A stretch of DNA of 35,384 nucleotides, from contig JAGWBY010000015.1 of assembly GCA_021295675.1 (NCBI GenBank), positions 10,945 through 46,328 on the forward strand. The letters run 5' to 3'. This DNA is from Candidatus Latescibacterota bacterium. GTDB lineage: Bacteria; Latescibacterota; UBA2968; UBA8231. Below are positions 17,401 through 24,601 of this stretch, piece by piece (the first letter of the stretch is position 1; every line of letters begins with the position of its first letter). The translations under genes and the position numbers were made by a program. The notes below the pieces were generated by a model, which was given only the letters and a program-made list of their open reading frames with translations, had not been told where the DNA came from and made no database searches.

Positions 17401-17669
17401 GTATTGCCGAGCTGATACGTGGCACCCACGCGCACCGGCAGAATGAACTCGTCAACCGCTACGGTTACATCCTCCACGTTGATCATGGCGTTGCTCTCCG
17501 TGGAAAGAATGACCTCATAGCGCTCAATGGCTCTGTCGTAGTCCCCCAGCGCATAGAGCTTCTGACCTTCTTCAAAGCGATCTTGCAACTCCACCGGTGA
17601 GAAGAAACGCGTACTCAAGCTGGCAGCCACGCCGACCGCTGCGATCAGCAGCAGATTTACCAGAATCAT
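14424..17669 (-). CDS. giant TPR protein (1,081 residues) of the envelope operon
   Basis: The N-terminus (ILVNLLLIAAVGVAASLS) is a single membrane anchor or signal. Nearly all the rest is helical tetratricopeptide repeat: repeated A-x3-Y patterns such as YALGDYDRAIERYEVIL, RYEEAIASFKQVLVLAP, KYEEAARIFAQGLKRYPNSG and SYDEAMAAYEKVLKLYPNSE, often with the Pro that ends each unit. More than twenty units fit. The repeats resemble YbgF/CpoB- and BamD-like TPRs that link Tol-type motors and the outer membrane, but this protein is several times longer. It lies 17 bases after barrel gene 2 and 48 bases before ExbB. A periplasmic scaffold between motor and barrels is the simplest reading (inference). 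Confidence 0.8.
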   Translation of the reverse strand: MILVNLLLIAAVGVAASLSTRFFSPVELQDRFEEGQKLYALGDYDRAIERYEVILSTESNAMINVEDVTVAVDEFILPVRVGATYQLGNTYNKLGLEKLQRSQFLRSEKKEAEADARYEEALQDLNKSRDHFRTLAADERVDDRTRVMAQYQMIQTSYQLKEYEQVIEQGDALLHSFPHSLYEASVHYDRAWSYFELERYEEAIASFKQVLVLAPRGSNADRSLFQIAESYDKLGQYEDALEYLDRLIARYDFAQMTEEEIIEMTTLKLKGLVKETARELVAKAHLKKGDIYARTDEVEKALAAYAVLPVEYAAEPVLVQNSYIRIAELVQKERGTTAAIVAYKDAIEKVEDKLFQARTQLTVALMLFDQEEYLKSAQEYEIYLNAYGDVAQRIGFDRYKVLFRIAQCHQEYGRQIRSEDPARADEAIAKALESYDQLLSQREDNALIPDVLFNAGFANQLLKKNEVAQPLYQRLVDEYADHPAAPNGLLQLARIAYAASELKRAEEIYTSFLNHFPDSELRNTTRMELGLTYKRLEDTDSAIAAYETVEEGWDKWPTVQVELAELYMGKQEYEKARKALSSALDQAGDDTLKGQMHYTLARVHFAEDNFAGAIDAWGQAIGLNPPVHILQNSLLARGGAYYEVAKQQDAVGDTAQARVSYEASLDDMKALLESDPAPQIKDSAFRTLGAGMIRLGRQEEAASYYQELIAASDDLQEQATFSMLLTELYYDQQDFVQAEKFARQLLDMQFEDDNQAGYYRKERAYSIIGNALLQQQKYEEAARIFAQGLKRYPNSGESGNLAFSKGFAEISYGDYATAAKSFKSFVDKYPRNANRIHGQYYLAHSLQVLTRFKEAAAAFTELVERYLQSQYEEEALFLIGENYYNEQAFAEAVTAYQALLAKYSQGPYGGSAQYALAWSFVEQEEMEQAVGAMQDLVANYPESEFAPKAQFTIGDYYYNIQSYDEAMAAYEKVLKLYPNSEEASRATTLVEELSEIQASFSYNEAMKLFEAKDYEQAVPALQKIIRDYPGNLGLVYEITRQWSQAVENYQVVEEKGGDKPENADVVSFAKMHREWIVENRL

Positions 17670-17686
17670 GGTGTCAATCTCCTAGC

Positions 17687-20608
17687 CTAGAACCCGGCCA
17701 CAATGTCAAAGAACAGGCGCGAGTTATCGAAGCTATCGGAAGCGCGAGTGGCATCGTCGTACTCCCGGCTGGTTCTGATAAAGCCGAACTGGGAAGCGAG
17801 ATTGTAGCCGTAGTGATCTGAGCGGTTGCTCATCATCAGCACCAGCGTCCACTCCTTAAAATCGTTGCTATCATTCACCCGGTCCAAGTTCGTGTGCCGC
17901 CAGAAAGGAAAGCCCTGAAATCCGAGTTGCAGATTGGACTTAGCCGTCAGGTCGAAGCGGGTCCTGACGATCGGCGCGTAAATCGAAAAGGAGCGAATAC
18001 GGCCGTCGTCCGTGGCGTCTTCGAGTACGCTAGAATGCTCGCGCAAAAACAGGTGCTTAAACATCGGGCGGATGTTTAGGTTACCGGCGTTAATCGTATA
18101 GTCGAGTCGGTTGACCATCGTAAAGGTCGAGAGTACACCGGCTTCCTGTTGGGTGCCATCGTCGAACTCATCCTCGGCTTGGCTGTTGCGGATCCACTGG
18201 ATGTTATTGATGACATTGAGATTGGAAAACTGCCGAAAGGTTGAGCTGATGAATAAGGTATTGACCAAGCTATTGCGCATGTTCAACGGATCGACATCCG
18301 GCGGAAAAACCTGGGAATTGAGATCCCGCGCCTCAATCATCGGGCCTTTCAAATGCGGGAAGGGGCTGGGTATCCTCTCATTAAGACCTACGTCTTCCCA
18401 GACGTACACGTCGTCGCGAATGTCGTCTTGGACTTGCTTGATGTCCTCGTTAATGCGAACTCTTCCCAGATAGGGCGAGGTGAAGTTGTGCTCGTAGCGG
18501 GCGTAGATGGCCTGGGCCTTACCGCCGCCGGCCGGCTCCTTCATGGTGTAATAGCCTACAGAGGCCCATTTGCCCCAGTTCCCCAGGCCTTTCTTGGTAG
18601 CCACCAAGTGGATCCCTTGGCGGTCCCGTGGATAGGGATAGTCGGGCAGCGCGTCGTTTTCACGGTAATCGACTACGCCGTTGTTGTTGAAATCGATGCC
18701 GTAGATGAAATCCGGCGGATCGGCGTCGTAAAATAGGATCGGCTCAGTCCAGTCGGGAATGCCGTTAAAATTCTGGTCGCTGTCTGGGATTAGGTCGTTG
18801 TTTTCGTCTAGCCCTGGGAAAATACCCGAATCCGACTTCTCCGCGCTGGGTAACTCGTTAATCATCTCGTCTGGCCACTGGTCGTTGTCGTCATTATCGG
18901 TCATGACGGACATTTCCTGCGTCTGGGGGCACACAAAACAATTGTCGCTAAAAAAGGCTACGCCGCCGCGGGCGCTGTCGTAGTTGCCGCTGTAGTCCGG
19001 GTCTAGGTTGAAAAATTCGCCGCCTATCTCGATCGGACCTACTTCCTTTTGGGCCGTGAGGAAATATCCGAGAGCCTGCTTGTCAAAGCGCTTGCCGGCA
19101 TTGCTGCCCACCGGAAAGAGGAAGTACTGGGGATTAGTAACCAACTCACCTTTTACCTTTAGCCCTTTGAGGCTTAAATCCCAATCCAACCCGTAGAGCG
19201 CCTGACCAGTGGGGATGCCGTAGTCGAACTCGACCACCTTACGGCCCGAGCCGCTGCCGTCGGAGCGCAAGACCGTATAGCCTACCCGGGTCGGATCAAA
19301 CAGATCCCACTTGTATTGTAAAAACGGCTGAGCTTGGGTAGTAGCCGGATCCGGTACCACTGGCCACTGATTGAAGGCTTCGGGATTTTCTACTATCACA
19401 TCTTCGAGGGGCTTAATTGCGTCGTCGGCTTTCAGCCCGGTAAAAGGATTGACGTAGCTCCTGCCGCCCGGAGCGTATCTGTCGTCCCCTTCGGCCACTT
19501 TGTCCACGTTCTTTTGGTGGGCCCGTTGGTCGAAAAACAAGTGCTGTTGGCGCACCAAAATGCGATAGTCGCCCTCGACATCGGCCAAGAAGCGCACGGA
19601 TTTCATCGTCATCCCCGGCACAAAACCATCGGGATCTGCGGAGTACTCCGAGGCATCCGGGAGGTTGAATTGCGGCATTTGGAAGCGGAAGACCACTTGG
19701 TCTTCGCCGGCTATGGTCAGCCCGCCCTCAGCTCCACCGACGGGATCAATTATCTTCAGACTTGAGTCGTACTCGGGGTCGCCTTCAATGCTGGTCAGGC
19801 GCACCCGCTGTCCCTGCGACTCGCCGATGACCACCACATCTACGTCGTACACAGTGGCCACCCGTCCTATATCATCGGGCGAATCGTCTTCGATAATGAC
19901 TTCGATAAAAGAGGGGGGTAGCATGCTGTAGGGGGTGTCGCCCTTGAGAAAAGAGCCGTTCTCATCGGCAGTATTGGCCATGTGCTGATTGAAGTACGTG
20001 GCACCCATGCGCAGCACATTGCCCAGCTTGGTTTCCCAATGGCCACCAAAGATCAACACCGGCGAGGTCTCCCTAGTCGCTTTGAAGGTCGAAAACTTGG
20101 CAGCACCCAACAGGTCGCCACCTTGGCTGAGCATCAGGGTGAACCTGTTGTCCGAGGAAGCGCCATCGAGCAGGATGCCGAAGAATCGCGGGTCGCTAAA
20201 GGTCAGATCTGAAAACTTGGCGCGGATGTCCTCTCCCAAGGTCACTCGGTAGTTCCAGCCCTTGTACGAGTCGTTGAGCATCACCAAATTGGCGAACCAT
20301 CCCAAATACTGGGCGGTGCGGGTGTTGATATTGCTTTCCCCCGGGCGGGAAAATTCCCAAGTGAAGACATTGAAACCGCGCGACAAGTAATTGCCCAAGC
20401 GGTCGTAGCGGTTGCGTGCGTTGATCACCGAAGGATAGGGATCGTACTCCTTGCGCCCGTAGTTTAAATACGGTTCGGGATGGCCGAGGTTGAGGAAATC
20501 CCGGTTGCGCAGAAAGGTCTGAGCTTCGGCTTCGGCCCCCATCATACCCAACCCAACAAACGCTAGTAGCGCGGCCCTTACCATTCTCTTTCTCGCATTA
20601 CTACTCAT
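17687..20608 (-). CDS. giant outer-membrane beta-barrel-like protein 2 with Ca-binding repeats
   Basis: The start is taken at ATG 20608, preceded by GAGGA (two further in-frame ATGs lie upstream, at 20623 and 20653). It gives about 973 residues and a signal peptide ending AEAEAQ. Alternating amphipathic strands dominate and the last residue is Phe (FFDIVAGF*), the BAM recognition signature of outer-membrane barrels. Residues about 565-660 are Asp/Asn-rich: DNDDNDQWPDE, GLDENNDLIPDSDQNFNGIP and YGIDFNNNGVVDYREND, resembling thrombospondin type-3 or dockerin-like calcium loops. It is a paralogue of the 24602-27571 product: both share IEVIIEDDSPDD-like and YDYPYPRD-like segments and FDYGIPTGQ. 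Transport or surface role unknown. It sits between the PorV-like gene and the giant TPR gene. Confidence 0.75.
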   Translation of the reverse strand: MSSNARKRMVRAALLAFVGLGMMGAEAEAQTFLRNRDFLNLGHPEPYLNYGRKEYDPYPSVINARNRYDRLGNYLSRGFNVFTWEFSRPGESNINTRTAQYLGWFANLVMLNDSYKGWNYRVTLGEDIRAKFSDLTFSDPRFFGILLDGASSDNRFTLMLSQGGDLLGAAKFSTFKATRETSPVLIFGGHWETKLGNVLRMGATYFNQHMANTADENGSFLKGDTPYSMLPPSFIEVIIEDDSPDDIGRVATVYDVDVVVIGESQGQRVRLTSIEGDPEYDSSLKIIDPVGGAEGGLTIAGEDQVVFRFQMPQFNLPDASEYSADPDGFVPGMTMKSVRFLADVEGDYRILVRQQHLFFDQRAHQKNVDKVAEGDDRYAPGGRSYVNPFTGLKADDAIKPLEDVIVENPEAFNQWPVVPDPATTQAQPFLQYKWDLFDPTRVGYTVLRSDGSGSGRKVVEFDYGIPTGQALYGLDWDLSLKGLKVKGELVTNPQYFLFPVGSNAGKRFDKQALGYFLTAQKEVGPIEIGGEFFNLDPDYSGNYDSARGGVAFFSDNCFVCPQTQEMSVMTDNDDNDQWPDEMINELPSAEKSDSGIFPGLDENNDLIPDSDQNFNGIPDWTEPILFYDADPPDFIYGIDFNNNGVVDYRENDALPDYPYPRDRQGIHLVATKKGLGNWGKWASVGYYTMKEPAGGGKAQAIYARYEHNFTSPYLGRVRINEDIKQVQDDIRDDVYVWEDVGLNERIPSPFPHLKGPMIEARDLNSQVFPPDVDPLNMRNSLVNTLFISSTFRQFSNLNVINNIQWIRNSQAEDEFDDGTQQEAGVLSTFTMVNRLDYTINAGNLNIRPMFKHLFLREHSSVLEDATDDGRIRSFSIYAPIVRTRFDLTAKSNLQLGFQGFPFWRHTNLDRVNDSNDFKEWTLVLMMSNRSDHYGYNLASQFGFIRTSREYDDATRASDSFDNSRLFFDIVAGF

Positions 20609-20659
20609 GGCAGCTATCCTCATGCAGTGTAGAGATTCTGTCTTCAGTCGCATTCCAAC

Positions 20660-21520
20660 TCAGTGCTGGCGATACCCAACGCTGAACCGATGCACGCCTC
20701 CATAGCCGGAGAGGTGCATCGGGTATGAATAAGCATAATCGAAATGCCATTGCTTATAGTTATGTCCAAGCCCCACGTTGAGCTCTCTCTCGTCAAAACC
20801 CGCACCAACTGCGGCACCACCCATGCGGAACCGAGCGCCGTTGAGGCTCGCCGTCCGCGTCTCAAATCCCACCCTGAACTCAGTTCGCCCATCGCGGCGC
20901 TCAATGTCGAGCAGGACTTCCCGTCCCGCCAAGTTGAGCAAGGCCGCCACGATCACGGCAGGCTCTTCTTTGCCTGCGTCTTGACCGCCTGCGGCGATGT
21001 TCGCGCCGTTTAAGCCTTTGGCGACCAATGCCAAGCGCAGGTACGCCCGCGGGTGTATGAAACCCACTTCCCAAGTGGCACCTACATCGAGGTGCCAAGC
21101 CCGGTGCGACAGGTCGCCAGCTTTCCAAGCGCTGGTGCGCAAGCCGCCGCCCAAGGCGAAGCGATTGTGCAGCGGCCGCCCATAGCCTAGGGCAATCACT
21201 TCTTCGCGCCAGCCGTCGGCACCGAGAAACGAGAGGCCCAGTTGGAAGCCGCCGCCCCTCAAGGGCCCGGTTACCGACAAGCCGTTTAGAGCTGGACTTT
21301 GGTCCAACCCAGGATAGAGCAACGCGTGAGTCGTACCAGCCCGCCACTTTTGCTGCTGGGCGTTACCAGCCGGATTGTACCAAACGGCCTCAGCCGTCCG
21401 AATGCTGGCGGCAAAAGCGCCGCCCAGTGCCGTGCTCTGGGCTCCCCGTCCCGCGAATTCAAAAGCAGCTTCGCCCGGGAAAACGAGAGCCAGCAATAGG
21501 ACGCTAGTACGCCACCACAA
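20660..21520 (-). CDS. PorV/FadL-like outer-membrane protein
   Basis: A 286-residue protein with a signal peptide (WWRTSVLLLALVFPGEAAF). The start of the mature part, FAGRGAQSTALGGAFAASIR followed by TAEAVWYNPAG, is the typical N-terminal motif of the PorV/PorQ/UPF0164/FadL-related outer-membrane proteins. The rest is alternating strands (GFQLGLSFLGADGW, FRVGFETRTASLNG, HRFSVGYRQH). PorV is the shuttle protein of type IX secretion; relatives also act in surface attachment or lipid passage. Its first codons overlap the last 17 bases of the FlgD-Ig gene, a classic cargo type for such a system. Which member of the family it is cannot be told from sequence alone. Confidence 0.65.
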   Translation of the reverse strand: MWWRTSVLLLALVFPGEAAFEFAGRGAQSTALGGAFAASIRTAEAVWYNPAGNAQQQKWRAGTTHALLYPGLDQSPALNGLSVTGPLRGGGFQLGLSFLGADGWREEVIALGYGRPLHNRFALGGGLRTSAWKAGDLSHRAWHLDVGATWEVGFIHPRAYLRLALVAKGLNGANIAAGGQDAGKEEPAVIVAALLNLAGREVLLDIERRDGRTEFRVGFETRTASLNGARFRMGGAAVGAGFDERELNVGLGHNYKQWHFDYAYSYPMHLSGYGGVHRFSVGYRQH

Positions 21521-23162
21521 AAGTACCTCGGCGCGCCTTATCGCTTCCTTCTATCCTAACCTCGTACAGATAGAGCCCCGGCTCGACAACGCGAGCGCTG
21601 CCATCACGGCCGTCCCACTCAAATTGATAGGTTCGGGCGCTTCCAGTCTGCGCCAACTGGCGAACCGGCCGACCGGTCAAGTTGTAAATTTTCAGTACGA
21701 CTTCTCGGCCCTCTTCGATGTTGCCGACGACGAAAGCAAAGTGCGCATATTCGTCCGCAAACGGAGAGAATGGACGTGGCTCCACCTGCACATCGCCCAA
21801 AAGCTGCAACGGCGTTCCCGCAGCCAATACCGTCCAAGTGGCACCCAACATTTCTCGCCCCTGCTGCCAGTTCACGTACCCGTCTCTGTCGCCTTGGGCC
21901 TTGTTGCCGGCCGCAAAGCGCATGGCGGTCTTGTCGCGCACAAAGAGCGCCTGCCCCTCAATTTCAACGGTCGCCATCGCGTTGATTTGCTCGCTAGGTG
22001 CAAGCTCTATCAGCATCCCTTCCCGATCCGGCGTCGGCCCCCAAGTATAGCTCTCGGTAGGCACGAGTTCTCGACCATCGACGCGCACGGCTGTCACCCG
22101 GAGCAAGGGGCCTTGTATGCGCAAGAGATCCACTCCGTAATCATCGACACCAGCCGTGATCTCCACCCGATAGATCAGCGCCGCTTCTTCGCCCTTGCGC
22201 AGCGAATTGGATACGACCACCTCCGCCATAAGCTGTTGGGCGACCAAGACGGAATCGTAGTCAATGGCAATGCGCTTGAGCACCGGGCTGACGAAGGGAG
22301 CCGAATTCGTCAGGCGTGCCCGGTACGCCAACTGCGCGACCGGCTCATCCCCACTGTAGAAAAATTCCCCGTCCGTGTGCGCCGCAACTCTTCCCCAAGG
22401 CTCCTCTGCTCCCTCTGTAGTGGCTCCGCGTACTTGCAGCTCAATGTCCGTGCGCTCCGGGCGATCTGCTTGCCAGCGAATCTGGCCTACATTGATCGGC
22501 ATAGAAGGGGCAAAGCTATCCTCTATGAAGCCTTCGCTAACGTAGCCCACGCCGAACACCTCGATTTCGCCGAGAGCGACCCAGTTACTGCGGTCTTGGC
22601 GGATTATTGTCAGCCGCACGAAGCGACCCTGGCGCGGAATCGCCTCACCACGCTCGTCAATCGCAGCCCAAGTAGAATCTGCGCTCGTATCTACATTGAG
22701 CACGAAATTGTCCGGCTGCTCCGCCAACAGATGCCAAACTTGTGGCACCGCTTGGGTGGCTGTTTCGAGCCTGTACCCACGCACGAAGTACTCGGGCTGG
22801 TTCAGCGCTGTCTCACCGGCTAGTATTCGCACCCGCTTGATCGCCCGGTCCAACCCGAGATCGACGGTAAACTGCTTGTCGAACACGTGATTGGTGCCCG
22901 AGATCCACTCGCTCCGCACGAGGTCGATCGCGCCGTCCGCTAGGGGCACAGGCTTGTCAAAATCGTCGATCACTGATCGTCCCAAGGCCACGTTTACACC
23001 CTCGTCCAACTGCGCCAGAATGACGAGGCTATCTGGATGCACCTGTACGCCTTGGGTCGTTCCCAAGGCAAATGTTCCGACCGCGTCCACTACCCAAGTC
23101 TTTAATTCAGCACGGCATGGACTGAATTCGAGCAACAGCAAGAGTGCGCCCAACCTCAGCAC
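21504..23162 (-). CDS. exported discoidin-like protein with C-terminal FlgD-Ig (type IX-like) domain
   Basis: Translation begins at GTG 23162, one base after the upstream stop. The signal peptide is LRLGALLLLLEFSPCRA. Residues about 55-200 resemble an F5/8 type C (discoidin-like) galactose-binding domain (VALGRSVIDD, FTVDLGLDRAIKRVRILAGE, RFVRLTIIRQD, LGEIEVFGVG). A middle ~250-residue beta-rich part follows. The last ~95 residues are a FlgD Ig-like domain: VLKIYNLTGRPVRQLAQTG, FEWDGRDG, EPGLYLYEVRIEG. That is the same C-terminal type that serves as a sorting signal for type IX-like secretion in Bacteroidota and is common in related candidate phyla. It is likely attached or displayed at the surface. 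Confidence 0.7.
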   Translation of the reverse strand: MLRLGALLLLLEFSPCRAELKTWVVDAVGTFALGTTQGVQVHPDSLVILAQLDEGVNVALGRSVIDDFDKPVPLADGAIDLVRSEWISGTNHVFDKQFTVDLGLDRAIKRVRILAGETALNQPEYFVRGYRLETATQAVPQVWHLLAEQPDNFVLNVDTSADSTWAAIDERGEAIPRQGRFVRLTIIRQDRSNWVALGEIEVFGVGYVSEGFIEDSFAPSMPINVGQIRWQADRPERTDIELQVRGATTEGAEEPWGRVAAHTDGEFFYSGDEPVAQLAYRARLTNSAPFVSPVLKRIAIDYDSVLVAQQLMAEVVVSNSLRKGEEAALIYRVEITAGVDDYGVDLLRIQGPLLRVTAVRVDGRELVPTESYTWGPTPDREGMLIELAPSEQINAMATVEIEGQALFVRDKTAMRFAAGNKAQGDRDGYVNWQQGREMLGATWTVLAAGTPLQLLGDVQVEPRPFSPFADEYAHFAFVVGNIEEGREVVLKIYNLTGRPVRQLAQTGSARTYQFEWDGRDGSARVVEPGLYLYEVRIEGSDKARRGTFVVAY

Positions 23163-23163
23163 T

Positions 23164-23820
23164 TCAGAACAGCAGTTTCTGCGTCAGGCTGGTCATTACG
23201 GTGATGGCGAGAGCTTCCTCCAACTCCCTAGAGTTAAAGGTCATGACAATACCGGCCTCCACTGGATTTTTCTTGCTCACTCTGCCGGTTTTGAGATCCT
23301 TGACGGAGACCTCAACCTGCACTCTTTGCGTTTGCGGGGAGAATACTTTGCGCACCCGCTGACTGGTAATCAGAGCCGTGCCGCTAATTTCCAAGTCGGC
23401 TTCGTCTGAGTCTGCTGACACCAGCGTAAAGGGGTTGTCCACCTGCCGCATGCTGTCTTCGTCTAGCACCTCGACCCGGTCCGTCTGCGTGAATATCCGC
23501 ACCCTGTCCCTGCGGAGCTCGTACAACAAGGCCTTAGACAAATCCTCGATTCGCGAAGGGCGAGAAATCTGCACCAGTTTATTTCCATGGCTGGCAAGAG
23601 CGTTCGTGACGTACTGGGTTGACTGGTCAGTGGCCGCAGTGGCCATCCTCGGATCGACCACATTAGCCTTGCTCTCGACTGGGAATTCCTTGACGTATAT
23701 TTTGATCGGCTTCGTCGGTGGGTTGGGTAAACTGGTATCCTTGAGTGCCTCGTATTTCAAGGCACAGCCCATCGAGCCGACAAGTAGCATCACTCCGAGG
23801 TATTTCACCATCTTTTTCAT
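23164..23820 (-). CDS. outer-membrane lipoprotein (CsgG/LpoB-like, uncertain)
   Basis: A 218-residue protein with lipoprotein signal KKMVKYLGVMLLVGSMGC (Cys19). It begins by overlapping the stop of the preceding gene as ATGA. The sequence KIYVKEFPVES, a long helix with LLYELRRDRVRIFTQTD, a strand ADLEISGTALITSQRVRKVF, and RVQVEVSVKDLKTGRV resemble the compact alpha/beta domain of the CsgG/LpoB/GNA1162 group. In that group the domain sits at the inner face of the outer membrane. Assignment is tentative; a LptE- or NlpE-like role cannot be excluded. It ends with LLF, one base before the next gene. Confidence 0.5.
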   Translation of the reverse strand: MKKMVKYLGVMLLVGSMGCALKYEALKDTSLPNPPTKPIKIYVKEFPVESKANVVDPRMATAATDQSTQYVTNALASHGNKLVQISRPSRIEDLSKALLYELRRDRVRIFTQTDRVEVLDEDSMRQVDNPFTLVSADSDEADLEISGTALITSQRVRKVFSPQTQRVQVEVSVKDLKTGRVSKKNPVEAGIVMTFNSRELEEALAITVMTSLTQKLLF

Positions 23821-24587
23821 TTCTTATTCTCCACCCAACGCACTCCGTGATCGACATTGAAGTGGAATTTCAAGTCGGTAAATTCCACCGGATTGCCGTA
23901 CCCTACTTGAAATTGATCAAAGGCCAGAATGAAGTCATTTACTTCGAGAGTAAATGACTTGGTCTCTGCAGGCAGCGGAGGAAAGGTCAACTTGCCGCTG
24001 TATCTGGAGCCTTTGCGCACGGGCTTTTCCCGGTAGTACTCGCTCTTGGACCAGATCGGGTTGCGGTCTAGGCTGGCGTGATAGCGCACATTGCCTTCTT
24101 GACCTCCCCACTTCAGATAGGAATAGTCGAAAAACTCGTCCTTGTCGTACCAACCTCCCACCCCTTGGCGGCAAAGCAAGCGGCGGCCATCGTCCAAGCG
24201 CAGAATCGTCTGCGTGGGATCTAGCTCCACCCGCTCCCGAGTGCGGTTGATCACCGTCACGTCAAAAACGGTCCACAGAGGAGGCGTATAGTCCAAACCG
24301 GGAATTTCGACTCCCGTGAGCGTATAAGGCGTGAAGCGGACATCGTATTCGGCGTCGAGCATGGCATCGTCGTAGAACTTGAACTTGACTTGCACTCCTT
24401 GTTCGCTCCACACGACCGAGCTGTCGATCGGATCAATATAATAGGTATCCCCATCGGGTAGGACCGGCTCCAACTCAATAACGTACTCCCGCTGCGCATG
24501 CGATTCGAGGGATCTGAGAGTAGCGCACCCCCCGGCGGCCAATGCCAAGCACAGGAGGACGCGAATGTGTTTTGCGATGAGTCTCAT
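23817..24587 (-). CDS. lipoprotein, paralogue of the 12040-12807 gene
   Basis: The start is taken at ATG 24587 (RLIAKHIRVLLCLALAAGGC, a lipoprotein signal); AAGGA lies about 11 bases upstream. An ATG at 24599 would add four residues. The 256-residue product has no recognised name but matches the product of 12040-12807 along its length: EPVLPDGDTYYIDPIDSSVV, YTPPLWTVFDVTVINRTRER, and final SFTLEVNDFILAFDQFQVG. It comes directly after barrel gene 1, and the paralogue comes after the ExbD pair. Both ends of the operon therefore carry one member. Likely a periplasm-facing beta-sandwich lipoprotein (inference). Confidence 0.6.
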   Translation of the reverse strand: MRLIAKHIRVLLCLALAAGGCATLRSLESHAQREYVIELEPVLPDGDTYYIDPIDSSVVWSEQGVQVKFKFYDDAMLDAEYDVRFTPYTLTGVEIPGLDYTPPLWTVFDVTVINRTRERVELDPTQTILRLDDGRRLLCRQGVGGWYDKDEFFDYSYLKWGGQEGNVRYHASLDRNPIWSKSEYYREKPVRKGSRYSGKLTFPPLPAETKSFTLEVNDFILAFDQFQVGYGNPVEFTDLKFHFNVDHGVRWVENKK

Positions 24588-24601
24588 GTGTATTCGCATC
24601 C

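Noticed and set aside
21375..22823. A 482-codon plus-strand open frame antisense to the discoidin/FlgD-Ig gene
   Set aside because: The minus strand shows a signal peptide and two recognisable domains; the antisense frame has neither.
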